A stretch of 59,415 nt of DNA from an uncultured Bacillota bacterium (GTDB lineage: Bacteria; Bacillota_I; Bacilli_A; RFN20; CAG-449): positions 1 through 59,415 of the forward strand of contig CABUOQ010000008.1 in NCBI GenBank assembly GCA_902493275.1, read 5' to 3'. Shown here one piece after another: positions 43,491 through 52,157 of this stretch (its first letter is position 1; every line of letters starts with the position of its first letter). The notes under the pieces were generated by a model. The model saw nothing but the letters and a program-made list of their open reading frames with translations. It was not told the origin of the DNA and made no database searches. Made by a program: the position numbers and the translations under genes.

Positions 43491-44009
43491 ATGGATGGAA
43501 AATCTTTAATATTTATATCAATATTATTAATTTTTGTGGTTGTTTTTTCACTTATAAAGAAAAACAATGCATACAATTCTTTTATTAAAGGAACAAGAGA
43601 AGGATTGAATCTTTTTAGCGAAGTCTTTCCTTCAATAATAGCGATGCTATTATGTGTTAATTTATTAAAATCATCAGGAATTATAGCCGATATTTCTTTA
43701 TTAATTTCTAAAATTATACCAGGCTTAGAAAAATACACTGAAATTGTGCCAATGGTTTTATTTAGACCAGTTTCAGGAAGTGCCTCAGTAGCGGTATTAG
43801 ATTCAATATGCAAGACCAACGCGGATGGATTTATTTGTAAGATGGCTTCAACAATACAAGGATCAACTGATACTACGATTTACGTGTTGGCTTTATATTT
43901 TACAAGTGTTGGAGTAAGCAAATGGAAACATGCACTTAAGGTGGGTTTATTTGCTGATGTAGTAGGTATCAGTATAGGTATTTTATTATCATTTATGTTT
44001 TTAAGATAA
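43491..44009 (+). CDS. spmB: SpmB-like spore maturation/nucleoside-recognition protein
   Basis: A 172-residue membrane protein of the Gate family, close to SpmB. TREGLNLFSEVFPSIIAMLLCVNLLKSSG, then MVLFRPVSGSASVAVLDSI, and the C-terminal STIQGSTDTTIYVLALYFTSVG, match SpmB's RPLSGS and GSTETTFYVLAVYFGSVG regions. SpmA, its usual partner, is not adjacent. Bacillus SpmB is required for spore dehydration. No Shine-Dalgarno is seen before the ATG. Confidence 0.85.
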   Translation: MDGKSLIFISILLIFVVVFSLIKKNNAYNSFIKGTREGLNLFSEVFPSIIAMLLCVNLLKSSGIIADISLLISKIIPGLEKYTEIVPMVLFRPVSGSASVAVLDSICKTNADGFICKMASTIQGSTDTTIYVLALYFTSVGVSKWKHALKVGLFADVVGISIGILLSFMFLR

Positions 44010-44014
44010 AATAA

Positions 44015-44043
44015 AACTGGCTCTAAAAAGCCAGTTGTTTTTT
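44015..44043. terminator. Bidirectional terminator (spmB / superoxide reductase)
   Basis: AACTGGCT and AGCCAGTT form a perfect 8-bp stem with a 6-nt loop and T-run. Confidence 0.88.
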
Positions 44044-44060
44044 TCTTTGATTAATATTGA

Positions 44061-44435
44061 TTACTTAACCCATAATCCGTGAAGATTACAATACTCTAGA
44101 GCTTCAATAATCTCTTCGTCATCATCAATAACAAATGTTGCTTCAGGAGCTTCACCAGCTTTAAGATGAGCGACTTGATATTTTTTGCTTGTTTGTAAAA
44201 TTATCCATTCAATGTGATGCTCTTTGAGCATTGGATGAGGGACTTCACCAACTTTAACTAAGACTTTGTTACCTTCTTTTAAAATGACAGGTACATGTTT
44301 TTCGCCTGCAGCATCACTTGTATTTGGAACGAGTAATTCCATTTTTGCTCCACAGCAATAAACGTTAACACCACTTTCTTTAAGATGAGTAATAATATTA
44401 CCACAATGTGGGCAGCGATAAATTTTTAATGACAT
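44061..44435 (-). CDS. dfx: Desulfoferrodoxin-type superoxide reductase
   Basis: Reduces superoxide to hydrogen peroxide without making oxygen; typical of anaerobes. The N-terminal desulforedoxin center has YRCPHCG and VYCCGAKM (four Cys for the rubredoxin-like iron). The catalytic center follows: EKHVPVI with the active-site Glu-Lys-His, HPMLKEHHIEWI and CNLHGLW with the final Cys-x-x-His ligands. The 124-residue length is the classic two-iron form. AAGGAAAT precedes the ATG. Confidence 0.95.
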   Translation of the reverse strand: MSLKIYRCPHCGNIITHLKESGVNVYCCGAKMELLVPNTSDAAGEKHVPVILKEGNKVLVKVGEVPHPMLKEHHIEWIILQTSKKYQVAHLKAGEAPEATFVIDDDEEIIEALEYCNLHGLWVK

Positions 44436-44517
44436 AATATTTCCTTTCTTTCATAGCAATATATATTATATTACTAGTTATTCAATTATAATTGAAAAAG
44501 TGAAAAATGTTAATCTT

Positions 44518-45390
44518 TTATAAAAAATCGTATAATGATTTTTCATTGATTCTTGGTGAAACAATAAAGCCAATAGTGCCAGGTCCGCAATGAGCGCAAA
44601 CATTTATGGCGATTGGAAGAGTGTCTAATTTAAATCCGGGAATCAATTCAGAAATATAGGATTTAAGTTGATTTAATAAATTCTCATTGGCATCAAAAGC
44701 AATAAGCGTAAAATCATATTTGTCTAATGGATATTTTTCATAGGCTGATTTTATATTGTCCATAAAACCTTTTTTAATATTTCTAGTCATAGAATCTTTT
44801 TCTAAAGCACCATCCTTTAATAAGATAATAGGTTTTAATCCAATTAAGTTTCCGAGATTAGCTATGGCAGGAGAAATTCTTCCACCATTTTTTAAAGCAG
44901 TCAAATTTTCAGGGATGAAGCAGACATAATTGTCTAATTTACGTTTTTCAAAATTCTCTTTAATAGTTAAAGGATCAGAGCCTTTTTGTAGTTCATCATA
45001 AGCGTATAAAACATGAGATAACATTAATGAGCATACTGAATATGAGTCGATGACAATAACTTTATCATTAAAATTATCGTGTGAAATTTGATTGAATAGA
45101 GTATTCATCGAAGATAATTTACTGGATATAGTAAAGTGAATGATTGTCTCATATCCTTGTGCAAATATATCTTCAAAGTACTTGATAATATCATTAGGTG
45201 GTGGAGTCGATGTCTTAATAATTTTGTTTCCTCTCATGGCTGTTTTTAAATCATCTTGACTAATTGAAACGCCATCAAGGAACTCTTCACCATTAACAAT
45301 AACATTTAAAGGAAAGACAAAGATATTTAATTTCTTGGCTAATGATGGTGAAATTGTGCATGATGTGTCTGTTGATAATGCAATTTTCAT
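44518..45390 (-). CDS. DegV-family fatty-acid-binding protein
   Basis: A 290-residue soluble protein that binds a fatty acid for phosphorylation by the FakA/FakB system. DTSCTISPSLAKKL at the N-terminus, TSTPPPNDI, HFTISSKLSSMNTLF, the VIDSYSVCSLM stretch and NGGRISPAIANLGNLIGLKPIIL are DegV signatures. CAHCGPGTIGFIV occurs near the end. The length is normal. AGGAGG precedes the ATG. No FakA gene is in the window. Confidence 0.92.
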   Translation of the reverse strand: MKIALSTDTSCTISPSLAKKLNIFVFPLNVIVNGEEFLDGVSISQDDLKTAMRGNKIIKTSTPPPNDIIKYFEDIFAQGYETIIHFTISSKLSSMNTLFNQISHDNFNDKVIVIDSYSVCSLMLSHVLYAYDELQKGSDPLTIKENFEKRKLDNYVCFIPENLTALKNGGRISPAIANLGNLIGLKPIILLKDGALEKDSMTRNIKKGFMDNIKSAYEKYPLDKYDFTLIAFDANENLLNQLKSYISELIPGFKLDTLPIAINVCAHCGPGTIGFIVSPRINEKSLYDFL

Positions 45391-45418
45391 AAAATCCTCC
45401 TGTATTCATTATTTTATG

Positions 45419-45435
45419 CGTGACATTGTGTCGCG
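45419..45435. promoter_or_regulatory. Short GC-richer hairpin upstream of degV-family gene
   Basis: CGTGACA and TGTCGCG form a 7-bp stem (one G-U) with a TTG loop in the leader of the DegV gene. It may be an operator or leader hairpin. Confidence 0.35.
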
Positions 45436-45646
45436 ATAATTCGATTAGTAGTATAAAAAAATATTATTTCTAATAAATAAAGAATCTCTAGTATTTTAGA
45501 ATATATAATAAAATAAAATCATTTAAGTAAATAAAATTTCCTTCAAATCTAATCTCCTTTTTACACACAAAGACATTATAGCATAATGTTTATAAATATA
45601 AAAGCATGATATTTTAACTTATTAATACTACAAAAAATAGTCAAAA

Positions 45647-46108
45647 TTAGAGAAATTTTCTTTGTATATCATTATTATTGTCATCTTTTAACACAAAAAA
45701 TTCAGATAATGAGTTATTTTTTATCACTTGATACATTTCAATAAAATCAGCGGATAATTTATAATTTAAAAGGTCTTTTTCTTCAATCCAAAAAACTTCT
45801 CCTTCTTTAGATGACTTTAATTGACCTGAAAAAGTATTGCACTTATACAAAAATACAATATATCTTCCACCATTTAAAGGATTCCATTGGCAAATGCCAC
45901 ATAAAATTGGATTGACTATATCTAATCCAGTTTCTTCTTTTATTTCTCTAATTGTAGATTCCACGAAAGGCTCGTCTTTTTCAACATGACCGCCTGGAAG
46001 AGTTATCCCAGGCCATGATGATTTTTTTCTATCTTGAATTAATATATGACCATTGTTATCATATATTAAGCACATGTTAGTTAAAATTACTTTTTCTAGA
46101 GTTTCCAT
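45647..46108 (-). CDS. Nudix hydrolase
   Basis: A 153-residue hydrolase of nucleoside diphosphates linked to another group, possibly a MutT-like oxidised-nucleotide cleaner. The Nudix box is intact: GGHVEKDEPFVESTI, then REIKEETGL (G-x5-E-x7-REUxEExGU). The N-terminus MCLIYDNNGHILIQDRK resembles 8-oxo-dGTP diphosphatase-type members of Firmicutes. No Shine-Dalgarno is visible; a TATAAT lies 11 nt before the ATG. The C-terminal NNDIQRKF tail is unremarkable. Confidence 0.9.
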   Translation of the reverse strand: METLEKVILTNMCLIYDNNGHILIQDRKKSSWPGITLPGGHVEKDEPFVESTIREIKEETGLDIVNPILCGICQWNPLNGGRYIVFLYKCNTFSGQLKSSKEGEVFWIEEKDLLNYKLSADFIEMYQVIKNNSLSEFFVLKDDNNNDIQRKFL

Positions 46109-46277
46109 TTACGTGAAATATTATATGTTAATTAAAATTAGTAATCAATAATTACGATTATAATTAATATAATGATATAGATGATTAACATCTTTATTAC
46201 AATGAAAATTAATATTATAATATTAATAGTTTCGAGAATTATTTAAACATGTTATTATTAAAAAAGAGGAATAAATT

Positions 46278-47432
46278 ATGTCTAGAGTAAAAGCTAAATG
46301 TCCAAATTGTAATGAATTAATTGATATTGATGATAGTGAATTTAATGTTGTGTGTAAATATTGTGGGGTTCCTTTCATGCCTAAAGAGGGAATTGAAAAA
46401 TATAATGAACATATTGCAGCGTTAGCCAACAATTTAAATATTGATACTATCAATGTAAATGCAGAAGATATTTCAAATTTTGCAACTTTAGGTTTATCAT
46501 CTTTAAAAGAAAAAAATCATGAAAAATGTGGATTTTATGCCGATGATATTTTAAAAAGAAAACCATCTGCACCAGAGGGATTATTGTTAAAAGCTTTCTT
46601 TGTTTCAAATAACTATTCAAAAGAAGAGGGAATAAGAAAATATTTTTTAGCTTATGAAAATTCTAAAGATGAAAAATTAACAAAATTGATTTTAGATACT
46701 TTTAAAGATGAATTTGAAGATTATTCGATAGAGAATTTTGCTTATTTGTTTAACGAGATTCTTCATCACAATCATAAATCAATCATTGATTTGTATCGTT
46801 ACGCATTAACATTTGTCTCATCTAGTTTTAGTGATGAACCGATGATTACAAGTTTAAATCTTAATATGAATGATGTTTTCACATATTTATCTTTTAAGCA
46901 AAATCAATCTTTTATTTTCGATGATTATACATTTTATTATGATCAAAACATGTTGGTAGTTGTTAAAGAAGATAAGATTTATCGTGTTATATATTTTAAA
47001 GCGATAAATTCTGAAACTGAAAAATATTTCTTGAAGAAAGAGGAAAAGAAATATTCATATAACTTTTATGTGGGCGAGCGAATAGTGCTTTTAAAATCGA
47101 GCGATGTAATTCAAGATTTAGAAAAACTTATTGCCGATAATGGGTGCACTATTACACCGATAAAAGGCGGATGTTACATTGCTACGTGCATATATGGGTC
47201 ATATAACGCTAAAGAGGTATGGGTTTTAAGAAGATATCGTGATGAATATCTCTCTTCTTTTGCTTTGGGAAGAGCTTTCATTAAGCTATATTATCTAATT
47301 AGTCCATCAATTGTTAAATTGTTTAAAAATAATAAAGTTTTTCATCGAATTAATAAAAAAGTATTAGATAGGAAAGTGAAAAAATTACAAGATAAAGGTT
47401 ATTTAGACACACCTTATCGCGATATAAAATAA
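46278..47432 (+). CDS. Zinc-ribbon protein with C-terminal CFI-box domain
   Basis: A 384-residue protein. The N-terminus has a zinc ribbon (AKCPNCNELIDI, then VCKYCGVPF). A helical tetratricopeptide-like middle follows. The C-terminal ~85 residues begin GGCYIATCIYGSYNAKEVWVLRRYRDEYL and FALGRAFIKLYY, the CFI-box-CTERM pattern (CFIATAAYGS...LRRFRD). Its role is not known. AGAGGAA precedes the ATG. The dxs gene follows after three bases without a ribosome-binding site, so the two are likely coupled. Confidence 0.8.
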   Translation: MSRVKAKCPNCNELIDIDDSEFNVVCKYCGVPFMPKEGIEKYNEHIAALANNLNIDTINVNAEDISNFATLGLSSLKEKNHEKCGFYADDILKRKPSAPEGLLLKAFFVSNNYSKEEGIRKYFLAYENSKDEKLTKLILDTFKDEFEDYSIENFAYLFNEILHHNHKSIIDLYRYALTFVSSSFSDEPMITSLNLNMNDVFTYLSFKQNQSFIFDDYTFYYDQNMLVVVKEDKIYRVIYFKAINSETEKYFLKKEEKKYSYNFYVGERIVLLKSSDVIQDLEKLIADNGCTITPIKGGCYIATCIYGSYNAKEVWVLRRYRDEYLSSFALGRAFIKLYYLISPSIVKLFKNNKVFHRINKKVLDRKVKKLQDKGYLDTPYRDIK

Positions 47433-47435
47433 TAT

Positions 47436-49283
47436 ATGAACCTAAATGAAATTAAAAATCCAGATTTTTTGAAGTCTTTATCAATCAAAGAATTAAATTC
47501 TTTATGTGATGAAATCCGTCAATTTATATTAGAAAATGTTTCCTCTAGTGGTGGGCATTTATCTTCTAATCTTGGTGTTATTGAATTGACGGTAGCGATG
47601 CATTATGTTTTTAATGCTCCTAAAGATAAACTTTTATTTGATGTAGGACACCAATGTTATACACATAAGATTTTAACTGGAAGAGCTAAAGAATTTGAAA
47701 AACTAAGAAAATACGATGGATTATCTGGTTTTATCAATAAAAAAGAGTCACCATATGATGTTTGGGAGTCTGGCCACTCATCAACTTCTATAAGCGCACA
47801 ATGTGGATACTTATTGTCACAAGATATTTTAGCTGATGAAAAAGTTGTGGTATTAATTGGTGATGCATCTATTGCTAATGGAGTTTCTTTTGAAGCTTTA
47901 AATTACATGGGAGATTTAAAAAATGTTAAGCCAATTATCATAATTAATGATAACAAAATGTCAATCTCTTCAAATGTGGGAGCAGCAAGTCGTTCTTTAT
48001 CAAAACTTCGTAGCACATCGTTTTATCAGGGAATGAATAATTTCTTTGCTAAGATAACGCCAATGTGGTTAAGAAAAATTTGCCATGGTATAAAAAGTTC
48101 CATTAAAGGCTTAATTCTAAAAGAAAATCTATTCGAGGATTGGGGCTATGATTATATGGGACCATATGACGGTAATGACTTAAAGGTTTGTATAAAAACT
48201 TTAAAAGCTGCAAAGAAACTCAATAAACCATGCGTTATACATTTCGTTAGTAAAAAAGGAAAGGGATATGACTTTGCAGAAAATGATGATGAAGGTATAT
48301 ATCATAGCGTGCAGCCCTTTGAATTGAAAAAAGGAATAATACAAAAAGAAGAAGATAATAATTATTCTTTTGCTAAAATTTTTGCTAAGAAATTTGAACT
48401 GTTAAATGAAAAATCGCCTCATTATGTCATTGTCCCAGCTATGTTACAAGGATGTGAAATGGTTAAACTTCAACAAATGTATCCTAAAAACATTCTTGAT
48501 GTTGGAATTGCTGAAGAACATGCCGCGGTTATGGCTAGTGCCATGGCTCAAAATAATAAAAAAGTATTCTTGATGTATTATTCAACCTTTAGTCAAAGGG
48601 CGTATGATTTTATTCTAAATGATATTGCTAGAACTAATGCTCATGTTGTTATAGGTATTGACCGCGCGGACATTGTAAGTGGAGATGGTTCAACTCATCA
48701 AGGGATATACGATGTCAGCATGTTTAATATGATGCCAAATATTCAAGTGGTGACCCCAAAAGATGGTGATGAATTACTATCGTTAATTGATTATGCAGAT
48801 AATATCTCATCTCCAATAGTTATTCGATATTCAAAAGGTAATACTTCGCTAAAGAGTTTCTATGATGGTGAAGTTATCACAAAACCTTCTTGGACAATTG
48901 AAAATAAAGGCGATGATATCATCATTATTACTTATGGCGAAAATGTTGATTACATTAAAAATATTGCTATAAACAATAAGATTTCAGCGATGATAGTCAA
49001 TGCAAGATTTATAAAGCCTTTGGATGAAGAATTGTTGTTATCTTTAATAAAACTTAATAAACCATTTTTAATTTATGAGAATTGTGTATTAAATGGCTCA
49101 TTATTTTCCTCGATTAGTCGTTTTTTTATCGAAAAAGAGATGTCAAATATAAAAATTAAGGCTATGGGATTTAATAGCGATGATATTATTCCAACGGGTG
49201 ATATCGAATCGATTAGAAAATTATTTGGTCTCGATGAGAATAATATTTTGAAAAATATTCAGGATTTAATACAAAAACTTTAA
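47436..49283 (+). CDS. dxs: 1-Deoxy-D-xylulose-5-phosphate synthase
   Basis: First enzyme of the MEP isoprenoid pathway, condensing pyruvate and glyceraldehyde 3-phosphate with thiamine diphosphate. SSSGGHLSSNLGVIELTVAMHYVF, VGHQCYTHKILTGR, GHSSTSISAQCG and INDNKMSIS are DXS motifs. The ThDP GDG motif is VLIGDASIANGVSFEALN. DVGIAEEHAAVMASAMA and DRADIVSGDGSTHQG mark the second half. At 615 residues it has the usual length. The start at 47436 lacks a Shine-Dalgarno. The CFI-box gene precedes it. Confidence 0.94.
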   Translation: MNLNEIKNPDFLKSLSIKELNSLCDEIRQFILENVSSSGGHLSSNLGVIELTVAMHYVFNAPKDKLLFDVGHQCYTHKILTGRAKEFEKLRKYDGLSGFINKKESPYDVWESGHSSTSISAQCGYLLSQDILADEKVVVLIGDASIANGVSFEALNYMGDLKNVKPIIIINDNKMSISSNVGAASRSLSKLRSTSFYQGMNNFFAKITPMWLRKICHGIKSSIKGLILKENLFEDWGYDYMGPYDGNDLKVCIKTLKAAKKLNKPCVIHFVSKKGKGYDFAENDDEGIYHSVQPFELKKGIIQKEEDNNYSFAKIFAKKFELLNEKSPHYVIVPAMLQGCEMVKLQQMYPKNILDVGIAEEHAAVMASAMAQNNKKVFLMYYSTFSQRAYDFILNDIARTNAHVVIGIDRADIVSGDGSTHQGIYDVSMFNMMPNIQVVTPKDGDELLSLIDYADNISSPIVIRYSKGNTSLKSFYDGEVITKPSWTIENKGDDIIIITYGENVDYIKNIAINNKISAMIVNARFIKPLDEELLLSLIKLNKPFLIYENCVLNGSLFSSISRFFIEKEMSNIKIKAMGFNSDDIIPTGDIESIRKLFGLDENNILKNIQDLIQKL

Positions 49284-49373
49284 TAATATCTTAATAATCG
49301 ATGTTGTAAAATGTTTAATTTTGTAAGATAATTTATATGATTTAATAAAAACTTAAAAAAGAGAGGATAGTTA

Positions 49374-50891
49374 ATGAAAGATTTAAACATTATAATTGAA
49401 GAATTAATTGAATATGGAAAAGTTCATTTAGGTTTGGAAGATTTAGATGCTATTTATGCTCGTAACATCTTAATGCATAAACTTAATGTTGCTTCACCTT
49501 ACGAAGATGATCTTGACCTTGATTTTATAAAGGATTTGAAAGTTCCGGATATTTTATTAGATGAATTAAGAGAAAATCTCCTTGCAAGCGGAAAAGAAAA
49601 TGTTGAATTATTGCTCGTAGATATCATGGGTGAACTTTCGCCAAGACCATCTTTTGTCGCGGATAAAGTATTATCTTTGGAAAAAGAAGAACATGGAAAA
49701 GGTCTCGATTATTTATTTGATTTAGAAATTAAAAATAACTATATTCAAAAAACAGCGATTGATAAGAATATCTATTTTAAAAAAGAATATAAAGAAGATG
49801 ATAATTTCTTAGAAATAACTATTAATTTATCAAAACCAGAAAAGAAGAATTCTGATATTGCTAAATTAATAAGTAACAAAGTGACTGTTAAATATCCTAA
49901 ATGTTTATTATGTAAAGAAAATTTAGGATATGAGGGAAGAAATGACCATCCAGCTAGAGAAAATATTCGTATTGTTCCTTTAATGTTACATGGTGAGCAT
50001 TGGTTCTTACAATATTCACCATATGCGTATTTTGACCACCATGCAATCATCATTAATGATGAGCATCATAATATGTCAATAAACGATTTGACCTTTATCA
50101 AACTTCTTGAATTTGTTAATGTCTTCCCAACTTTCTTTGTTGGATCTAATGCGGATTTGCCTATTGTAGGTGGCTCCATATTGAATCATGAACATTATCA
50201 AGGAGGATTACATTTATTACCAGTATTTTATTCTCATGATCGCAAGGTATTTATTAAAAATGATCGAATAAAAGTCTCATCTTTGAATTGGTATAATACA
50301 GTTATTCGTTTAGAAGGAAAATATCCTCAAGAAATTTCGGATATGGCAGTTAAAATTTTCCATAAATGGAAAGATTACGATGATTCAAGTGTAGATGTTT
50401 TATCTCATAGCGGAGCAACTCGTCATTCGACAATTACTCCAATCGCTCGAAAAATTGGCGATACTTATCAACTAAATTTGATTTTGAGAAACAATCGTTG
50501 CTCTACGACTTATCCAGATGGAATTTTCCATGCTCATCCAGAATATCACCATATTAAACAAGAGGGTATTGGATTGATTGAAGCGATGGGATTATTTATT
50601 TTGCCACCACGTTTAAAAAGACAAATGGGTTATATTGAAGAAATCTTAACCAGTGATGAAGAGGTAAAGAACTTCTTTAATAAGTATGAAGATTTAAGTA
50701 TTCATAAACAAATGGTAAATGATTTAATTGCTAAATATGGACGTAATGTTACTGAAGAAGTTGCTAATAAAGCGATTCAAGACTATCTAGCGGAAACATG
50801 TAAGAATATTCTATGTAACACAGCGGTATTCAAAAATGATGAAAAAGGAATAAAAGCTTTAGATAAATTTATGGAAGGAATAGGAGATTAA
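49374..50891 (+). CDS. galT: UDP-glucose--hexose-1-phosphate uridylyltransferase (type II)
   Basis: Transfers UMP from UDP-glucose to galactose 1-phosphate. The long Gram-positive GalT type, 505 residues. It has CKENLGYEGRNDHPARENIR, HGEHWFLQYSPYAYFDHHAIII and GGSILNHEHYQGG (active-site His region). GAGAGGAT precedes the ATG. It is followed after five bases by galK, so the pair forms an operon. galM lies elsewhere in the window. Confidence 0.95.
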   Translation: MKDLNIIIEELIEYGKVHLGLEDLDAIYARNILMHKLNVASPYEDDLDLDFIKDLKVPDILLDELRENLLASGKENVELLLVDIMGELSPRPSFVADKVLSLEKEEHGKGLDYLFDLEIKNNYIQKTAIDKNIYFKKEYKEDDNFLEITINLSKPEKKNSDIAKLISNKVTVKYPKCLLCKENLGYEGRNDHPARENIRIVPLMLHGEHWFLQYSPYAYFDHHAIIINDEHHNMSINDLTFIKLLEFVNVFPTFFVGSNADLPIVGGSILNHEHYQGGLHLLPVFYSHDRKVFIKNDRIKVSSLNWYNTVIRLEGKYPQEISDMAVKIFHKWKDYDDSSVDVLSHSGATRHSTITPIARKIGDTYQLNLILRNNRCSTTYPDGIFHAHPEYHHIKQEGIGLIEAMGLFILPPRLKRQMGYIEEILTSDEEVKNFFNKYEDLSIHKQMVNDLIAKYGRNVTEEVANKAIQDYLAETCKNILCNTAVFKNDEKGIKALDKFMEGIGD

Positions 50892-50896
50892 ATAAA

Positions 50897-52108
50897 ATGA
50901 CTTTTGAATCTAGACAAAAAAAATTAATTAAGAAATTTATTACTAAATTTAAATATCATCCAACGGATGTTTTCTCTTCTCCAGGAAGAATAGAATTATT
51001 AGGTAACCATACTGATCATAATAATGGTAAAGTCCTTGTATCATCAGTGGATTTATCTATCGTGGCAATCGCAGCTAAAAGAAGTGATAGAAAAATTGTT
51101 TTCTATTCTGAAGGATATAGAAAAATGGAAGTCTCATTGAAAAATCTTGAGAAAAATCCAAAAGAATATGGTTCATCAATTGCTTTAATTAAAGGCGTTG
51201 TATATTTAATGAAGAAAATCGGATATAAATTAGGTGGATTCTCTGTTGTTAGTAATTCGACAATTTTTAAAGGAGCAGGTGTTTCTTCATCCGCGGCATT
51301 TGAAGTTCTTGTCGCTAAGATTATGTCATATTTATATAATGATGATCGTATTCAACCTTTTGAATTAGCGAAGATTGCTCAATTTGCCGAATCAATTTAT
51401 TTTAACAAACCATGTGGTTTATTAGATCAATCAGGTATAGCTTTAGGTGGAGTTAATTTTATTGACTTTAAGTCTACAACTCAACCAGAAATTAAAAATA
51501 TTAAAGTTGATATTCCAGGATATCAATTTATGTTGATTAATACTGGTGATGATCATACTCAATTAACACCATGTTATGCGGCGATTAAAGATGAGATGAA
51601 ACAAGTGGCAAAATTATTTGATAAAGAAGTTTTAAGAGATGTTGATGAACAAGAATTCTTATCTCGCGAAGATGAGATAATTGCTAAGACTTCTCAAAGA
51701 GCTTTTTTAAGAGCTAAACATTATTTTGAAGAAAATAGACGTGTGCAATGCGCATATGAAGCATTGGAGAAAAAAGATTTTGAAACCTTCTTTAAGATGT
51801 TAGATGAATCAGGACAATCATCATATTATCAATTACAAAATTGTTATGTAGAATCAGAAAATGAAAAATTACCTCAAGCATTAAAATTTGCTCGTGAAGT
51901 GGATCCAGAATGTCATTATCGTGTTCATGGCGGAGGATTCGCTGGAACTATGTTGATGATTGTTAAAAATGAAAAACTCGATGAAGTTTTACCAAAATTA
52001 GAAGAAAGATTTGGTAAAGAAAATGTCATGAAAGTTTCTTTGTCTGATCATGGTACATATCATGTAAGAGATATTCCAAGAAGAGAGAAAAAGGTTGTAA
52101 CTGAATAA
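50897..52108 (+). CDS. galK: Galactokinase
   Basis: A GHMP-family kinase making galactose 1-phosphate. SSPGRIELLGNHTDHNNGKVL is the galactokinase signature, FKGAGVSSSAAFEVLVAK the ATP-binding motif, and HGGGFAGTMLMI the third GHMP motif. At 403 residues it has the usual length. TAGGAGATT precedes the ATG. Last gene of the galT-galK run, with a bidirectional terminator after it. Confidence 0.96.
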   Translation: MTFESRQKKLIKKFITKFKYHPTDVFSSPGRIELLGNHTDHNNGKVLVSSVDLSIVAIAAKRSDRKIVFYSEGYRKMEVSLKNLEKNPKEYGSSIALIKGVVYLMKKIGYKLGGFSVVSNSTIFKGAGVSSSAAFEVLVAKIMSYLYNDDRIQPFELAKIAQFAESIYFNKPCGLLDQSGIALGGVNFIDFKSTTQPEIKNIKVDIPGYQFMLINTGDDHTQLTPCYAAIKDEMKQVAKLFDKEVLRDVDEQEFLSREDEIIAKTSQRAFLRAKHYFEENRRVQCAYEALEKKDFETFFKMLDESGQSSYYQLQNCYVESENEKLPQALKFAREVDPECHYRVHGGGFAGTMLMIVKNEKLDEVLPKLEERFGKENVMKVSLSDHGTYHVRDIPRREKKVVTE

Positions 52109-52124
52109 ATTAAAAATTTATATT

Positions 52125-52157
52125 AAAGGCTGAAGATTATGACTCTTCAGTCTTTTT
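52125..52157. terminator. Bidirectional terminator after galK and the aminotransferase gene
   Basis: GGCTGAAGA and TCTTCAGTC form a 9-bp stem (one G-U) with T- and A-runs. It overlaps the 3' end of the aminotransferase gene. Confidence 0.78.

Noticed and set aside
43466..43819. Minus-strand open frame opposite spmB
   Set aside because: It is antisense to a conserved membrane protein and encodes nothing recognisable.
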